64,000 nucleotides of DNA from Aphelenchoides besseyi (lineage: Eukaryota > Nematoda > Chromadorea > Rhabditida > Aphelenchoididae), in contig JAMPIQ010000002.1 in assembly GCA_024699855.1 (NCBI GenBank), forward strand, positions 5,208,001 through 5,272,000. The letters run 5' to 3'. Under the pieces are notes generated by a model. The model saw nothing but the letters and a program-made list of their open reading frames with translations. It was not told the DNA's origin and ran no database searches. Positions 50,381 to 61,987 of the stretch are shown in pieces; position 1 is the stretch's first letter; every line of letters starts with the position of its first letter. The position numbers and the translations under genes are program-made.

Positions 50381-53004
50381 TCAACTGATTGCCGTTGGTT
50401 CTTCCGAATAGACTGGTGTGCTGTTGTAATTTGGAGTTAGTTCGACGCTTGGCGACGAGTAAATCGCTTGTTGGTTGCTTGTGTACTGATTCATCATTTG
50501 ACCATTTGCTCCCACTGAACTCAACTGATGACTTCCAAACGTGGAGTTCGTTTGTATCACCGAAGCTTGATTGACACCATCGATGGATCGTGGACGTTTC
50601 TCTGGTGATGCATTGTCGCTAAACGTAGATTAAATCATTGAAGTTGGCAATCATGTCCTTACACTACATCTGAGGTCTTTCTTTTTAAATTCGAAAATAA
50701 CGTGGCCGCTGGCTCCAGAATTTCCTTCTCCATTTTGACATGTTCATTATAGTGTTCTTGCAGTTTACCGGCATCAGTGCCCAGTTCCTCCAAAAAGTCC
50801 AATTTACGTTGAGAGAACATGAAACGTTGATCGACAGTCAAATTTTTACTGTACATTCCGAAGTCCAATGCATCAAGAACTTCTTTTTCACGGTAATGTG
50901 ACGAGCTGAATGCCACATCAATTAGCGCCAAGTAGAGTTGAATGTTGTCCTTAAAATTAATTCCAATTGAAATTTGAATAAAAACTTACTTTGTCACGTT
51001 CGATCGCTTCTTTCAACACCTTTTCGGCTGCTTTTCGTTCGCGTTGAACTTTCAGATGAAAACGAGCCAACTTCAAAGCGTAGAACGAATAAATTCGACG
51101 CGAAGTCCCGGGCTCCTTCATTAGTCTTTCGAACTTATTGACGATGGAAGAGTAGTCGGGATTTTTTTCTTTGGCCAAACGCCGACGATCAACGTGAATT
51201 TTACGCATAGCAATAGCAACATAACCCGGATGTCGTCGATCAAAATCGTTGAGACAGTCCAACGATGACGAGAGATCTCCTAAAGATCAACTTGAATTAG
51301 ACGTAGAAGATCAGAAGAAAGATCAAACAAGTGAGAAAGAAAAGGTTAGAAGTTTCTATGCAATTGTGTCTGCTCTTAACTTATAAAAACAATGTGACTG
51401 ATAAAGACCTTCAACTGCTATTGCTAATTCAGACCTACCATCAATGTTAACAGCAAACTATAGTGTAACGAAATCACCAATCAGACTTCATTATCAACTT
51501 TGTTTTCACTTATAAAATGCGCACAATTACGAAAAATTGAAAGATGAAACACGATATGATTGAGCTGAGATTTTTATGTTTAAACCGTATAGTCGTCACA
51601 GATATCACAAAGATGAGAAAATTGAGTCGAGAAGTATTACCGTGTTTTTCTTCGAAAGCACTGAATGCCAAATAGATTCCCGGTTTCCGAGTGCAGTGAA
51701 CGTCTACGGCTTCTCGGTAGATCGCCCGTGCTCTTTCGATTTCGTTTTGTGAGTCGTAGTAAGCGGCATGCTGCAATCGAATAGCTACGATTTGAAAGTA
51801 TCACAACCACTTACTTTGATCCACATCTCTTCGTAAAAAGCACATGAAATCATACAACGTTCAAAGAGGATGCGAATTCGTTTCTTGTCCTTTTCGCCGA
51901 TTTCAAAATCCAAATAATTGTGCCAATTGAGTAGTTGATCGCGATCCAACGGTTTCACGTGGAAATATGGACGTTTGATCTGAAGTTTACAAGGCTTAAG
52001 ATGAGCTTCTGTACTAAATTGTGCTTACTCCCATCTCAAACTTCAGACGCGCGGAAACAGCCAATTCGTTTTTACGAAATAGTTTCAAACGACGATCGAT
52101 GATTTCAGAACGAAACTTTTCCAAAACAACATCCACGTGACGTCGTCTCGAAACCAATCGTTTCGTTTTTTTGTCATCAGTTTGTTCATCTTCCGAAATC
52201 GGTTCTTCGTACTCTTCTATGTAGAACATTGGAGAACCATTCAAATCGAGTTTGTCGTGAATCTTCTCGGAGATCGATTCGTATTCTGTGGGGCTTAGAA
52301 TTTGGTCCGGTTCGTAGATCATCACAAAATTGTTTTTGTAACGCTCGAACTGCTGTTGATAACCCAAAGTTGGTGTGCCGAGCAGAAGATCAAAAATTTG
52401 ACTTGCTTGTTGATATTCTTTAATCGAAATTTCCCAATCGGTGTACTGAATCCAAAGTGGATCGGAACGGAAATCCAAACCACAGGCATCCAACGCTCGT
52501 CTGTAGATTCTAAAAGCAACAAGCATTTAAGAATCATAGCAAACAAAACCAACGCTCTAATTTTGCTAATCGACTGTTTCTGACCGGCACCGATCTCTTT
52601 GATGTAACCGATATAAGCCAACCACAAATCAACACTCAACGGAATTTCCTGGACACCTTTTTCGTAGACCTAAATTCCAATGAAACCAAGAAAACTTAAT
52701 AGAACAAACTCACGTTTAACGCCTTTTCGTACATTTGGTTTCGGCGCAAAATGTTCGCGTACTTGGCCCAAAAACCATAACAAAATTTGTAACGTTGAAG
52801 AAACTGTTCGAAAGCTTCCACCGCCTTTGACGGATCATTCTTTTGGTCAACGAATTGCAGCAAACGCGTCCACGCGTTGAAATCGTATGGATCGTCTTTT
52901 ACGGCTCTCCATAGCTGCTGGTCGGGCGTGGTTGAAGGGCTACAAGAAGCATATGATTTGCGAAGGTCTTCGAACATACCTTCGACTTCGACGTCGTCGA
53001 TCAT
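50381..53004 (-). CDS. PRPF39: Pre-mRNA-processing factor 39 (HAT-repeat protein)
   Basis: U1 snRNP-associated HAT-repeat protein that helps select 5' splice sites. Begins [16 protein letters not shown], then [73 protein letters not shown] and [19 protein letters not shown]. Central parts include [31 protein letters not shown] and [19 protein letters not shown]; the C-terminal HAT part reads [21 protein letters not shown] Gln/Ser/Asn/Tyr-rich tail ends EEPTAIS. The order and spacing of these HAT units match PRPF39 rather than CSTF3. Introns are short except one near 51.3-51.6 kb (~340 nt). The ATG at 53004 lies 238 nt after the ATP5S stop on the same strand, an operon-like distance. Confidence 0.93.
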
Positions 53005-53241
53005 TGTTAGGACTTCGACCACCCATTAAATGGGAACAATCTCAACTTAATAAAAAAAACGTCATAACCAGCAAGTTAACGAAAACTGGACGATTGCCAA
53101 CGAACAGAAATTCGCGTCGAAAATCGCAAAATCAAACGTTACTGATAATAAGTAGTTAACTGGCTGCCAACCGTCTATCTATTTAACTAAAGATACAAAA
53201 ATAAGACTTTTATTTCTAATAATCATCGTTAATGCACTTTT

Positions 53242-54014
53242 TCATTCGTAATGAACTTCACAGTTCGGAAGCGCTTTTTTCAGCGAGTCAATCGAACGTT
53301 CCGGTTTGTAGACATTGGGCAAATCCTTCAGTTTCAAGGTTTTCAAGCCGCTATAAAGATTTGTTATTCACAGTTAGCCGTCAAACAAACCTAAATGTCT
53401 CTAGATGTTTAAGACCATATTCACTTATGCGAGGACATTTCTCGAGCTCTAAATGTGGAAGTCGATTGCCGACCTGCTTACCCATCTCTTCGAGTCCAAA
53501 GTCTTGTAGATTTTTGCAGTTGATGAACAAAACATGAGACAAATGATTAAGACCCGCTAAAGTCAAAATGTCAATGCAGATCGTTGGATGTTTGGTTACT
53601 AAAATGACGACAACCGAATCCAGAAACGCAGCTATTCGATGCATCAATTTCCACCAAATGACAAGCGTCCGATGGTTTGGCCGGATCCAACTCGGCAGTA
53701 GCGCGAATCAACGTATTGTAATCATCGAAACGAGTCTTAAAACGATCAAACCTCAAACCAAAATCGTAAAAGTTGTCTAATCGAAAACTCACTTGACCAC
53801 TCCACCGCATCTCACTACCCACTCAGCTGCAACACGATCAGCTCCAACTTCCAACACACGTTGTTTGTCATAACTAAAATTGAATTAACAGTTGGGGTTT
53901 CGTTCAATTGGCTTACTAATTGAAGCTGTCAATTAACCATCGCAAACCAGGAATATTGTGACTCGTAAGTGCATTCTTCAACGAATCAGTCAAACGGATT
54001 ATTTGACGTGACAT
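53242..54014 (-). CDS. DMAC2L: ATP synthase subunit s-like protein (ATP5S/DMAC2L)
   Basis: Leucine-rich mitochondrial protein related to coupling factor B. Starts MSRQIIRLTDSLKNALTSHN, then LRWLIDSFNYYDKQRVLEVG, ADRVAAEWVVRCGGVVKFDR, DYNTLIRATAEL, LVEIDASNSCVSGFGCRHF, LNHLSHVLFINCKNLQDFGL and LKTLKLKDLPNVYKPERSID, ending PNCEVHYE. The AEW-R-GG motif, the (A/I)DA(T/S)(D/N)SC motif and the three short LRRs are family signatures. The minus-strand TTTTAG abuts the ATG directly, strong evidence for a trans-splice site. HYLS1 ends only 150 nt upstream. AATAAA (minus) at 53209-53214. Confidence 0.9.
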
Positions 54015-54164
54015 CTAAAATCCGCTAAACCATTAGCTGATAACAGATTGCAAGATAGTCGTGACAACTACACCAACAATAATTCTCAATAAAACTGGAA
54101 TTTTTATCTCAACACCATCTATTTACAAATTGATGTGCTCAATAAGTTAAACAGTAATTTTCTT

Positions 54165-55172
54165 TTACTCTTGCCAATCGGGACGATGTTGCCGAACGTC
54201 TAGTGGTCTGTTTCGCATTGAAATAATCGGAATATCACGACGAAGAAGCGCAGTTCGAACCTTCCAACGTAGTTGACGTCGTGAATTCTCGCCGGGAGGC
54301 GGATTTTTTGCCCACTCTTCACGATATTTCTGTAGACGCTTCAGGTTGTCGTGTTGTAGCGGCAAACGGCCAGGTGCCGGACATGCAACTCGTTTGAGAC
54401 CTAAAAACCCAAACAGCGCTAAGATGATTGACGAGAAAAATAACCGTTTTGGTCGATGAATTGCTTCTCAGTTAGAGCTCGAGGTACTTGGAATGCAGCG
54501 GGAAGAGGTTCTGAAGCCAAAAAATTCTCGTTTTCTGGTACTTCGGCGATCGAATAAAGTTCATTCGCAGAATGTGCTGCTACTGATGGATGTGGATTCG
54601 ATTCGATTGCGTTTCTGTCGCTTCTCATCAACGCTTCTGTCTCGTCGCGAAGCATACTAACGAGATGGCTGTCATTTGTTTTGTCGGCAGAAAATTCATC
54701 AACTATTTGCATAAACTAAAAACAAAGTCATAATTTTGCAATTACTCACTTACATCATCCATTAAAAGCTCCGTCGCCTTCAACGATTCTTGGTAAACTT
54801 CATTGCCCCAGTTCAGTGCAGATTTCACTTTTGGCTGAAAAAATGTAGGAACGAAGAAAGCCTATCAACTCACATCGAACGAGAACCTCGATAATCGAGA
54901 TATCAAGTGCGGAATCTGTTCGACGTTGATGTTGGAGACTTCTACAATTAAAGATTAGCTTCTAAGTTTCGTAGAAACAAACCATTTTCCGTATGAAAAA
55001 GTGTGCTTTGGGGTTCGTAATAACTATTGTAATTTACATCTAAAGTCGCTATCAGACGTTTAAATTTAAATCACAAACCTTCACGCAAACGCTCGATGTC
55101 TGCCGGATTCTGAAGATTGAAGCCGATTTCGTGCAAACTCGAGAGAATGTCCTCATCGCTGTAAGTAGCCAT
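54165..55172 (-). CDS. HYLS1: HYLS1 centriolar protein
   Basis: Centriole protein needed for ciliogenesis (human hydrolethalus syndrome gene; nematode HYLS-1 binds SAS-4). Exons: 55079-55172, 54983-55039, 54874-54941, 54754-54834, 54445-54715, 54165-54400. Starts MATYSDEDILSSLHEIGFNL. The middle is poorly conserved. The C-terminal HYLS box is clear: LKRLQKYREEWAKNPPPGEN then SRRQLRWKVRTALLRRDIP, the PPGE-x5-LRW(K/G)VR signature. Length (~250 residues) fits nematode HYLS-1. It leads a co-directional set with ATP5S and PRPF39. Confidence 0.92.
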
Positions 55173-55583
55173 TTTGGACGAAGTTGAACGAAAAACAACA
55201 ATCGCTTGGATGGGAAGTAAACTGACGCTCAAAGGAACGCCGTTGTTTCGCAGTTTGCAGCTCCCCGGCGGATTGAGAAAACGAAGTGCACACCGCACAC
55301 CGAACAACCGAGCGCTAAAAGCGGGCTTAGCTTTTCGCGCTCCGAAAAAGAGCGCTAATTCAAACGGGGATTTTTTCCGCTTTCCGCCGCCTTTTTGCTT
55401 TGCTTTTCTCCTTTGCTTTCCGCCTTGGCTTGGCAACAGTAGTAAAAACATGAAAAGCGGCACGAACGTAAATTTTTTGGCAAAAAAGTAGAATATTTGG
55501 ATTTCTTAGGTATCATTTACGTACCGAAATAATGTCAAAAATATAAAATTGTTATTTAATCTTTAAATACAATCAAAGATCTA

Positions 55584-55790
55584 TCAGCCAAGACGAGACG
55601 GAGGTGATCGGCGAGTTACAACAACCAAAGCAGGTGATTGTATTGGAGGTACAGCGACTGCCAGATCGGGCAATGATCGACGTCGCTTCTCCAACATCAA
55701 TCGAGAATGTTGTTGTCGACGTTCCGCCTGTTCTTTTCGTTTTTTAGCTCCGGATTGAGCTGCAGCTTGATTTTGTTCGTTTTTCTCCAT
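55584..55790 (-). CDS. Small basic protein, unrecognised
   Basis: 68 codons starting MEKNEQNQAAAQSGAKKRKE and ending LVVVTRRSPPSRLG. The N-terminal half is a Lys/Arg/Gln-rich helix (EQAERRQQHSRLMLEKRRRS). The minus-strand CTCTTTCAG ends 2 nt before the ATG, as at other trans-spliced starts here, which is the main reason to believe it. No poly(A) signal is obvious. Could also be the first exon of a longer gene. Confidence 0.45.
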   Translation of the reverse strand: MEKNEQNQAAAQSGAKKRKEQAERRQQHSRLMLEKRRRSLPDLAVAVPPIQSPALVVVTRRSPPSRLG

Positions 55791-56396
55791 GACTGAAAGA
55801 GAAAAAGCGCTCAATAATTGTCAAAAACGCCGGTATCAACACGAAATTGACAACATAGGTTCGGTACGTAATAACGAACAATTTCATAGTAGGAATTTAA
55901 AATCCATAGTCTGGAAACTTTTTTACAAGACCGTAAAGTTGACTATTGCACCCAGCGAGCGAAACCCCGACCAAAAAAGACGGCTAAAACGGAAAGCCAA
56001 TTGGAACGTTCGGGTCCAAAAGAACACCCGTAATTTGCTCTATTTATTTGCTCTTGTTACTAACCGGACTATTATTGTCAAATATCTTTATTTTCGTGAT
56101 TGAATACGACAGTGTAGACACAATGCCACATCAGGGGAAATGACTGCAGGGAAATGCCCGCTTCTGTTCGGTGTGCGAAGTGAAGCCGTTGAGAGACAAC
56201 AGTTTGAATGTTTGGCGCTTTTTTGAGCGATGAAAAAAGTGCTGGTGTGAATCGCGAATTTGGTTTTCGAAATCCGCCCATATATGAATTTGAAGTTGAA
56301 AACTACGGACATCGATCGAATTGTTTTCCGCGCCTATCACCGACTTGTAATTTCTTGTACGCTGACAGTTTTTCATCTCGAATTTCAGGGCACAAA
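55791..56396. other. Divergent promoter region between the small basic protein and E2F
   Basis: About 600 nt; the start codons face away from each other. AATTTCAG at 56381-56388 is a probable trans-splice acceptor for E2F. No gene seen. Confidence 0.45.
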
Positions 56397-57700
56397 ATGC
56401 AGGTCGAAGACGAGGAAATCGTTGTCGACGAGAAGCCACTAGTTCACGGAATGACCACTAGACGGCAAGCTCATCAACACGAAGCTTCGAAGAATCTGAA
56501 TGTTCACATCGTAGCACAAGAAGAAGTGATCAATGGCGAAGAAGAGTTTCTACGGAAGGGTATTGATGCCGAAGGAGATATGGACGATGAGATGGACGAT
56601 TTTGTTGATGATGAAGACGAACAAAATTCGCAGAATCAAACGACAAGTGACTCAAATGCACGACACGAGAAGTCCTTAGGAACGCTGACAAAACGTTTCA
56701 TCAAATTTCTTCAAGACTCCCCAGTCGGTCTTGTGGACATTAATTTAGTAAGCCAACATTATCGGGGATCGTTTAATAGCAGTGATTCTAGGCAGCAGAC
56801 AAATTGAACGTTTCACAGAAACGACGAATCTACGATATCACAAATGTACTTGAAGGTATTGGGATGATTGAAAAAAAGACAAAAAATGTGATCTTATGGA
56901 AGTAAGCAATTCAATGCATGCTTGTCTTTAGTCATTGTCTATTTCAGAGGTGGACAACTGCGCAAACCAGGTGGCGAAATCGATCTGAAGCCGAGTGATG
57001 AGCGGAAATTGTTGGACATAAAGACTGAACTGACGGAATTGGAACGTGAAGAACGTCTATTGGATACTCATCTTAAGTGGATCAAACAGGCAGGATACTC
57101 TATGTAATTCTTACTAACTCTATTTTAATTTTAGAGCATGAGAAACGTTTGTGAAGATAAAGACATTTATCACTTTGCTTATGTAAGTTGATAGCTTTTA
57201 CATCCCATTCATACATGTTTTTAGGTTCAAAAAGAAGAAGCTGTTGGAGCGTTTCAAAATGATCGACTTCTACTCGTTCAAGCACCACCGGGTACTGATA
57301 TCAGTATTGGACAGCCATCAATTGTAAGTTATTTTCATTTTCTGGCTTCTCAGATTTGGCAATATAGAATGGAGAAGAAATCCGATATCATTTGAAAGTG
57401 AAATCGCATTCTGGTCCTGCGATTGTGTCGAGTGTGAGTCATGGTAAAGATCAATCGAACTGCCGCTACACAATCAAACACAAACGACCAAAGTTATTGG
57501 ACGAAAAAATGGACGAAAATCCGAACAACATTCATCTAAATGAAGTCACCGAAACACACAATAATCAAACTCTCGATAACGAAATCTTTGAAATGGAAGC
57601 ATTGCGCGTTTTGAGTCCTCCACCTTCAGAACAAGACTACACTCTCGGACAGAATCGCGGTGAATCCATTCTTGATGTTTATAACGACGATATTTACTGA
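56397..57700 (+). CDS. E2F transcription factor (E2F4/5-like, EFL-1 type)
   Basis: Winged-helix cell-cycle factor acting with DP and RB proteins. Starts [20 protein letters not shown]; an acidic N-terminus ([16 protein letters not shown]) follows. The DNA-binding domain reads [20 protein letters not shown] then [20 protein letters not shown] and [16 protein letters not shown], with the invariant [12 protein letters not shown]. The leucine-zipper/marked-box part reads [40 protein letters not shown] and [14 protein letters not shown]. The C-terminal RB-binding motif is [20 protein letters not shown]. These features are typical of E2F4/5. Introns are short. TTTCAG ends 8 nt before the ATG. Stop TGA ends at 57700; AATAAA at 57803. 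Confidence 0.95.
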
Positions 57701-58048
57701 TCTCTTTTATAATGTAAAACCTCTCTATTTAAAGTTTTGTTATGTTTGTTCTTTCGTTGAAACGCTTTCTTATTGTAGATAAAAGTCGCTCGTAGTCCAA
57801 GGAATAAACGCAAAATCTATCCATTTATCTTTTACAGTCAACTACAAATTTAAAAAAAGAAGTGAAATACAAAGGTTGTAATCGCCGAGAAGTTTCTATT
57901 GGCCAGTGATAACCTAAGAAAATACTCTTGATAGAGAATTATGCGCAAAAACATAAAAATTTGTGTTAAACCAATGGACGAGAAGGGTTATCGTACAACA
58001 CAAAAGTCATGGGAATGTGAACACACAGAGGAATTTGACATGAATAAG
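57701..58048. other. Convergent 3' ends of E2F and alpha-SNAP
   Basis: About 350 nt between two stop codons facing each other; holds the E2F poly(A) signal. No other feature. Confidence 0.5.
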
Positions 58049-59817
58049 TTATCTCAAATCCTCCTCTTCTTCTTCGCCATCGCCACAATTCTTCTTCGCG
58101 ACAAGCAAAAGATTCGTTTGCCAGGGATCTAAACGACTGATCTTGTCGAAATTGCGCACAGCCTCGGTAAAATGCTCGGCGTTCTGCTCCTCCATGCAGA
58201 TCGTAATGTCTTTGATGAATTTGTATTCACGACTGTCGGCAAACGATGGAGAGATATCTTCGTAGCGTTTGAGCGCGTTCTGTGTATCCAACTGAAATCA
58301 AAAGATTCTCATGAAACGCATGTGGAAAACAATCGAAATTCCTGCTTCTCTTATCACTCGAATTAGGAAAACACTCACCAAATCGATGCACAAGTGGCAC
58401 AACAAGGCCATGAAGAAATGATTCTTGGCTGCGTACTTTAAGGTCGGATGGTCAGCTTCGTAGATTGCAATTTCCTCGAAAACTTCGATTGCACGTCGAT
58501 AATTACCCAATTCGGCAGATAACTGAAAACAACAAAATGTTTTAGTTAAAAAAGAGCTTACTACCTGAGCCACTCGAATCAGACATTTCGTGGCCGAACT
58601 CTTTGCTTCATCGCCCTTAAAGAAATCGGCAGCAATCTGATGGTGTTTAAGGCACTTTTCTTTATTCGGTGCTTCTGTGTCGTAAATGTCGGCTATTGCA
58701 ACGTGGACTTTGGCGGCCATGTTGAAACGACCCATGTCAATGTACAATTCAATGCACTTTTCCATACATTCTACTGCTTTCTAAATCCAAGTTATGTCAA
58801 TCATAAAAATTCAATCAACCTGAGTATCAGTCTTTCGGAAACAGTTTCCAGCCTTTTCGTAATCGAGAGCTGTGTCGTGTTTGGAATCTGCTTGACTTGC
58901 GTGCAGTTCAGCTGAACGAAGAAAGGCTTCTCCGGCAGAGTTCCATTGCTTGCTTGCCTTCCAAAGATTCCCGCTCTGAAGCAGGAACAATGACAGTGTA
59001 AATTAAAGAGTAGATATTTTTGTCCAGACATCTTTTTATCATAACAAACATAAAACAACAAATTGAGATGACTATTTGAGAATTCGTTTTGCTTTCAATT
59101 TTTTCCGATCTCTCTCAAACGTTCGCTCTTGATCCCGGCCAAAACAAAACTCATTGGTGTCGTTCAGTTGAACAGCACAGATTCCATCAGCCAAACGAGC
59201 GGCCGTTTTGTGGCCGTCTTCGTTCAGAAGACCGTAATTGGAAAGATGGTGAATCGTATGGCAGTGATCGTTTCGCGCTTGTTTTGTGAGAAATCGTTCT
59301 TGACAAGTGGATTCGGCGAAACATTCGAAATGCGGTCTTTCAGGATAGAGATTGAGTTTAGTAGAGAAAAGCGGCGAATGTGTTTCTTCGATGTGAACGT
59401 GAAGCGCGCGACAGGTCGCAAATTTGGCTCGGCACTCCCCGCACTGAAAATCGTGGGACTGTCGATAGTGATCTTCCAAGTCAGCAACGTTCGACAATAC
59501 TCGAAAACACCCGGTCATCGGACAACGAATCACTTCGGCGGTCGAATCGGACGCCTAGAGGTAACAGAGAATATGTATTCACATCAATCAACTGAAAGAA
59601 TGAAAGCGAGCGAATTCACGCGATAGAAATGAAGAAGCGGGCCGATGAATTTAAGGTCTAGCAATTGAAGAGTTCGACTTACTTGATTGTACAGTTCACA
59701 GGCCTCCATCACGTTGTTGCCACTGCCGAGAAGCGAACCGAAGAATCCGCCGCTCTTTCGCGCCTTTTTTTCGGCTTCTTCGAATTTCTGACGAGCTTTT
59801 GCTTCACTGTCGGCCAT
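58049..59817 (-). CDS. NAPA: Alpha-SNAP (soluble NSF attachment protein)
   Basis: Adaptor that recruits NSF to SNARE complexes for disassembly after membrane fusion. Exon 1 (59683-59817) encodes MADSEAKARQKFEEAEKKAR, then SGGFFGSLLGSGNNVMEACE and LYNQ. Exon 2 (58820-58975) encodes GNLWKASKQWNSAGEAFLR. Later exons give MEKCIELYIDMGRFNMAAKV, HHQIAADFFKGDEAKSSATK, LGNYRRAIEVFEEIAIYEAD, NHFFMALLCHLCIDLV and the acidic C-terminus GDGEEEEEDLR. The FGSLLG membrane loop and the DLR end are present. TTTTTAG lies 3 nt before the ATG. Intron 1 is 707 nt and contains the zinc-finger exon described next. Confidence 0.95.
59072..59554 (-). CDS. ZNF511: ZNF511-like C2H2 zinc-finger exon inside alpha-SNAP intron 1
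   Basis: An uninterrupted 483-nt exon with three zinc-finger units: RCPMTGCFRVLSNVADLEDH followed by YRQSH, CGECRAKFATCRALHVHIEE followed by TH, and CFAESTCQERFLTKQARNDH followed by CHTIH. A C-terminal block NEFCFGRDQERTFERDRKKL follows, then stop TAG at 59072. The finger spacing and the FCFG-R block match ZNF511. The exon opens after CCTCTAG with ASDSTAEVIRCP and has no ATG before the first finger; the first ATG (in CPMTGC) would cut that finger. It therefore needs an upstream exon. The only candidate I see is alpha-SNAP exon 1, whose phase is compatible. An unseen 5' exon or trans-splicing are the alternatives. Confidence 0.8.
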   Translation of the reverse strand, partial: ASDSTAEVIRCPMTGCFRVLSNVADLEDHYRQSHDFQCGECRAKFATCRALHVHIEETHSPLFSTKLNLYPERPHFECFAESTCQERFLTKQARNDHCHTIHHLSNYGLLNEDGHKTAARLADGICAVQLNDTNEFCFGRDQERTFERDRKKLKAKRILK

Positions 59818-60619
59818 TTTCTAAAAACAAAATTTTGAACCAATTTTTTCAACGGGATCTAAGTCAAAATTAGCTGAAAGTCGACAAGAAAAAGCGTCTC
59901 GTGGTTATTCACTCTTTTTGTCGAAATTTTATTGATTCTCAGTTTTTTGGCGTGAAGCACCGACGAAAACAAGTGAGACGTTTCGAGACCACTCAGTCAC
60001 TTTTCTGCTCTTTCACTTTTTGGCTGCGAGGGCCACAAGATAAAACCGTTAGAAATCTAATGTCAAGTGACACGAAGAATTGAAACAATTTTGATCTGAA
60101 GTTGAGAACGACAGTCATCTGTTAATAACATTTCAATGTCATCAACACTTCTGTCAACTCGTTTGGTCTGATTACTGACAGTAGTAATGGGAAGTCGAAG
60201 CCTTTGGAGTACGATCAATTGAAGAATCTATTTCTGTCTTTCTGGCACAAATGAAATCACGTTATCGATTGACTTTTGCTCCAATGCTTACTGTACGAGC
60301 TGCCGAACCAAATGATTCAATTTGTGGTGTGATTAGAATGAACGTATCGATAGGTTTGAGACTGCAAAAGATAATGAACAAGAGAAGATGGTCTGATTTA
60401 TAGAAAAGCAGAAGAATCGTCACTGAACATGAACGACGCACGTGTTTGATAACAAAAAGGTGGGATGTCCTAATGGGGCGGAGCAGCTGTGAATGAGTTC
60501 TGAAAGTTGCACCGTTCAACACAAATAGGTGAGGAATAGATTTGCGTATAAAATCATCAATTAAGAATTCGACTACTTCACTTTTGCTACGTACTTTCGT
60601 TCAATTCTTTTGACTCAAA
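59818..60619. other. Divergent region between alpha-SNAP and HADH
   Basis: About 800 nt. No gene seen; a minus-strand frame 60262-60522 is low in conserved character. The HADH core promoter lies at its right end. Confidence 0.45.
60546..60556 (+). promoter_or_regulatory. TATA-like element upstream of HADH
   Basis: gcgtataaaatc, about 70 nt before the HADH start codon, is a good match to a TATA box at a distance allowing a short leader. HADH has no acceptor-like AG next to its ATG, so a conventional promoter and leader are plausible. Confidence 0.4.
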
Positions 60620-61758
60620 ATGGTGGCTACAGTTGAGATTGAGAACATGGTGGTTGTTGGAACTGGGTTGATGGGAAGTGGAATTGTTTCGGTATTCGGT
60701 TAAACAAACCTGCGGATCTAACTGCATTGTTCAGGTCTCAATTGAAGCCGGTATTCACGTTACGTTGGTTGGTCGCAGTGAAGACAAATGCGAACAAGCT
60801 CGTTCGAAAATTACTCAAACCTTATCGCGTTCGGCTAAACGCAAGATGCCAAACGATGTTCAAGCACAACAGGAGTATGTGAGTACGGCGTTAGCGAATT
60901 TGGAATTGCGAACGGACGTAATGGACGCCGACCTGTTGAATGCGGATATGATCGTTGAAGCGATCGTTGAGAATCTGAAGGTCAAACAAAATTTCTTCGA
61001 GAAAATCGAACCTCTAGTTAACCGGTTAGTCACTCAAATGTTCGCGACTAATTACCAAGCGTTATAGTGATTGTATTCTGGTGACAAACACAAGCAGCTT
61101 TTTGCTCTCGGATGTGATGGCAAAAATTGAAAGACGCGAAAAGTTCGCCGGGTTACATTTCTTCAATCCGGTGCCTGCCATGAAATTGGTTGAATTGGTG
61201 CGCAGTGAAGAGACTTCGGACGAAACTTTCAATTCACTTTATCGATATTGCCAACGTGTTGGAAAGACGCCCGTAAAGTGTAAGGTCAGTACCTAAAAAC
61301 AAACTCGTGGTTTTGGGTTCTTAATTTCCATTAGTAAATTTGTTTTTTAGGATGCTCACGGCTTCATTGTGAATCGTCTCTTGATACCATATGTTGCTGA
61401 AGGAATTCGAATGGCAGAACGTGGAGATGCCGAACCACGTGGTAAGACATCGATGGAAAGAAACTTTTATAACAGTTAATTTCAGATATTGATCTTGCAA
61501 TGAAATTAGGTGCCGGACATCCACTCGGTCCATTCGAAGTTGCCGATTATATTGGTTTGGACACAGTGAGATCTATTTTGGGCGGTTGGCATCAATCGTA
61601 TCCGGACGATCCGCGCTATATGCCAATGCCGTCAATGGAAAAGTTGATTGAAGAAGGAAAATTGGGACGAAAGTAAGTTCAACTGCAGTTAGTTTAAAGT
61701 TACTAATTTGTTTATTTTTAGGACCGGGCAAGGATTTCACACATATCCCGCAAAATAA
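60620..61758 (+). CDS. HADH: 3-hydroxyacyl-CoA dehydrogenase (short-chain HADH)
   Basis: NAD-dependent enzyme of fatty-acid beta-oxidation. Starts MVATVEIENMVVVGTGLMGS, a Rossmann GxGxxG (GTGLMGSG), then IHVTLVGRSEDKCEQAR, DMIVEAIVENLKVKQNFFEK, TNTSSFLLSDVMAKIERRE, the catalytic GLHFFNPVPAMKLVELV with its His, FIVNRLLIPYVAEGIRMAER and AMKLGAGHPLGPFEVADYI. It ends TGQGFHTYPAK. Six or seven exons with short introns. The protein begins directly with the Rossmann fold and shows no mitochondrial presequence, unlike mammalian HADH. Stop TAA ends at 61758; AATAAA at 61835. The next gene starts 229 nt later on the same strand. Confidence 0.95.
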
Positions 61759-61987
61759 ACACACTATACGATATTGTTTTCTTTGTAAATACTTCAATGT
61801 GTTCATTACTATATTTTATTCTCATTATTGCATAAATAAAGGAAATCAAGAAACTGCGTTTTGCAATTGTCTTAAAGTAAGTAACGCTATAATGTGCGTG
61901 TTCATGAGAAAAAGGCGGTCTGCTGAGCAACCGACCAAGCATGTGTTCGACTCCTCGTTGGGCGCAGTCCGTTTTCAGTTGGTCGCC

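Noticed and set aside
50381..53004. CSTF3/suf-1 as identity of the HAT-repeat gene
   Set aside because: The segment order ([36 protein letters not shown]) fits PRPF39.
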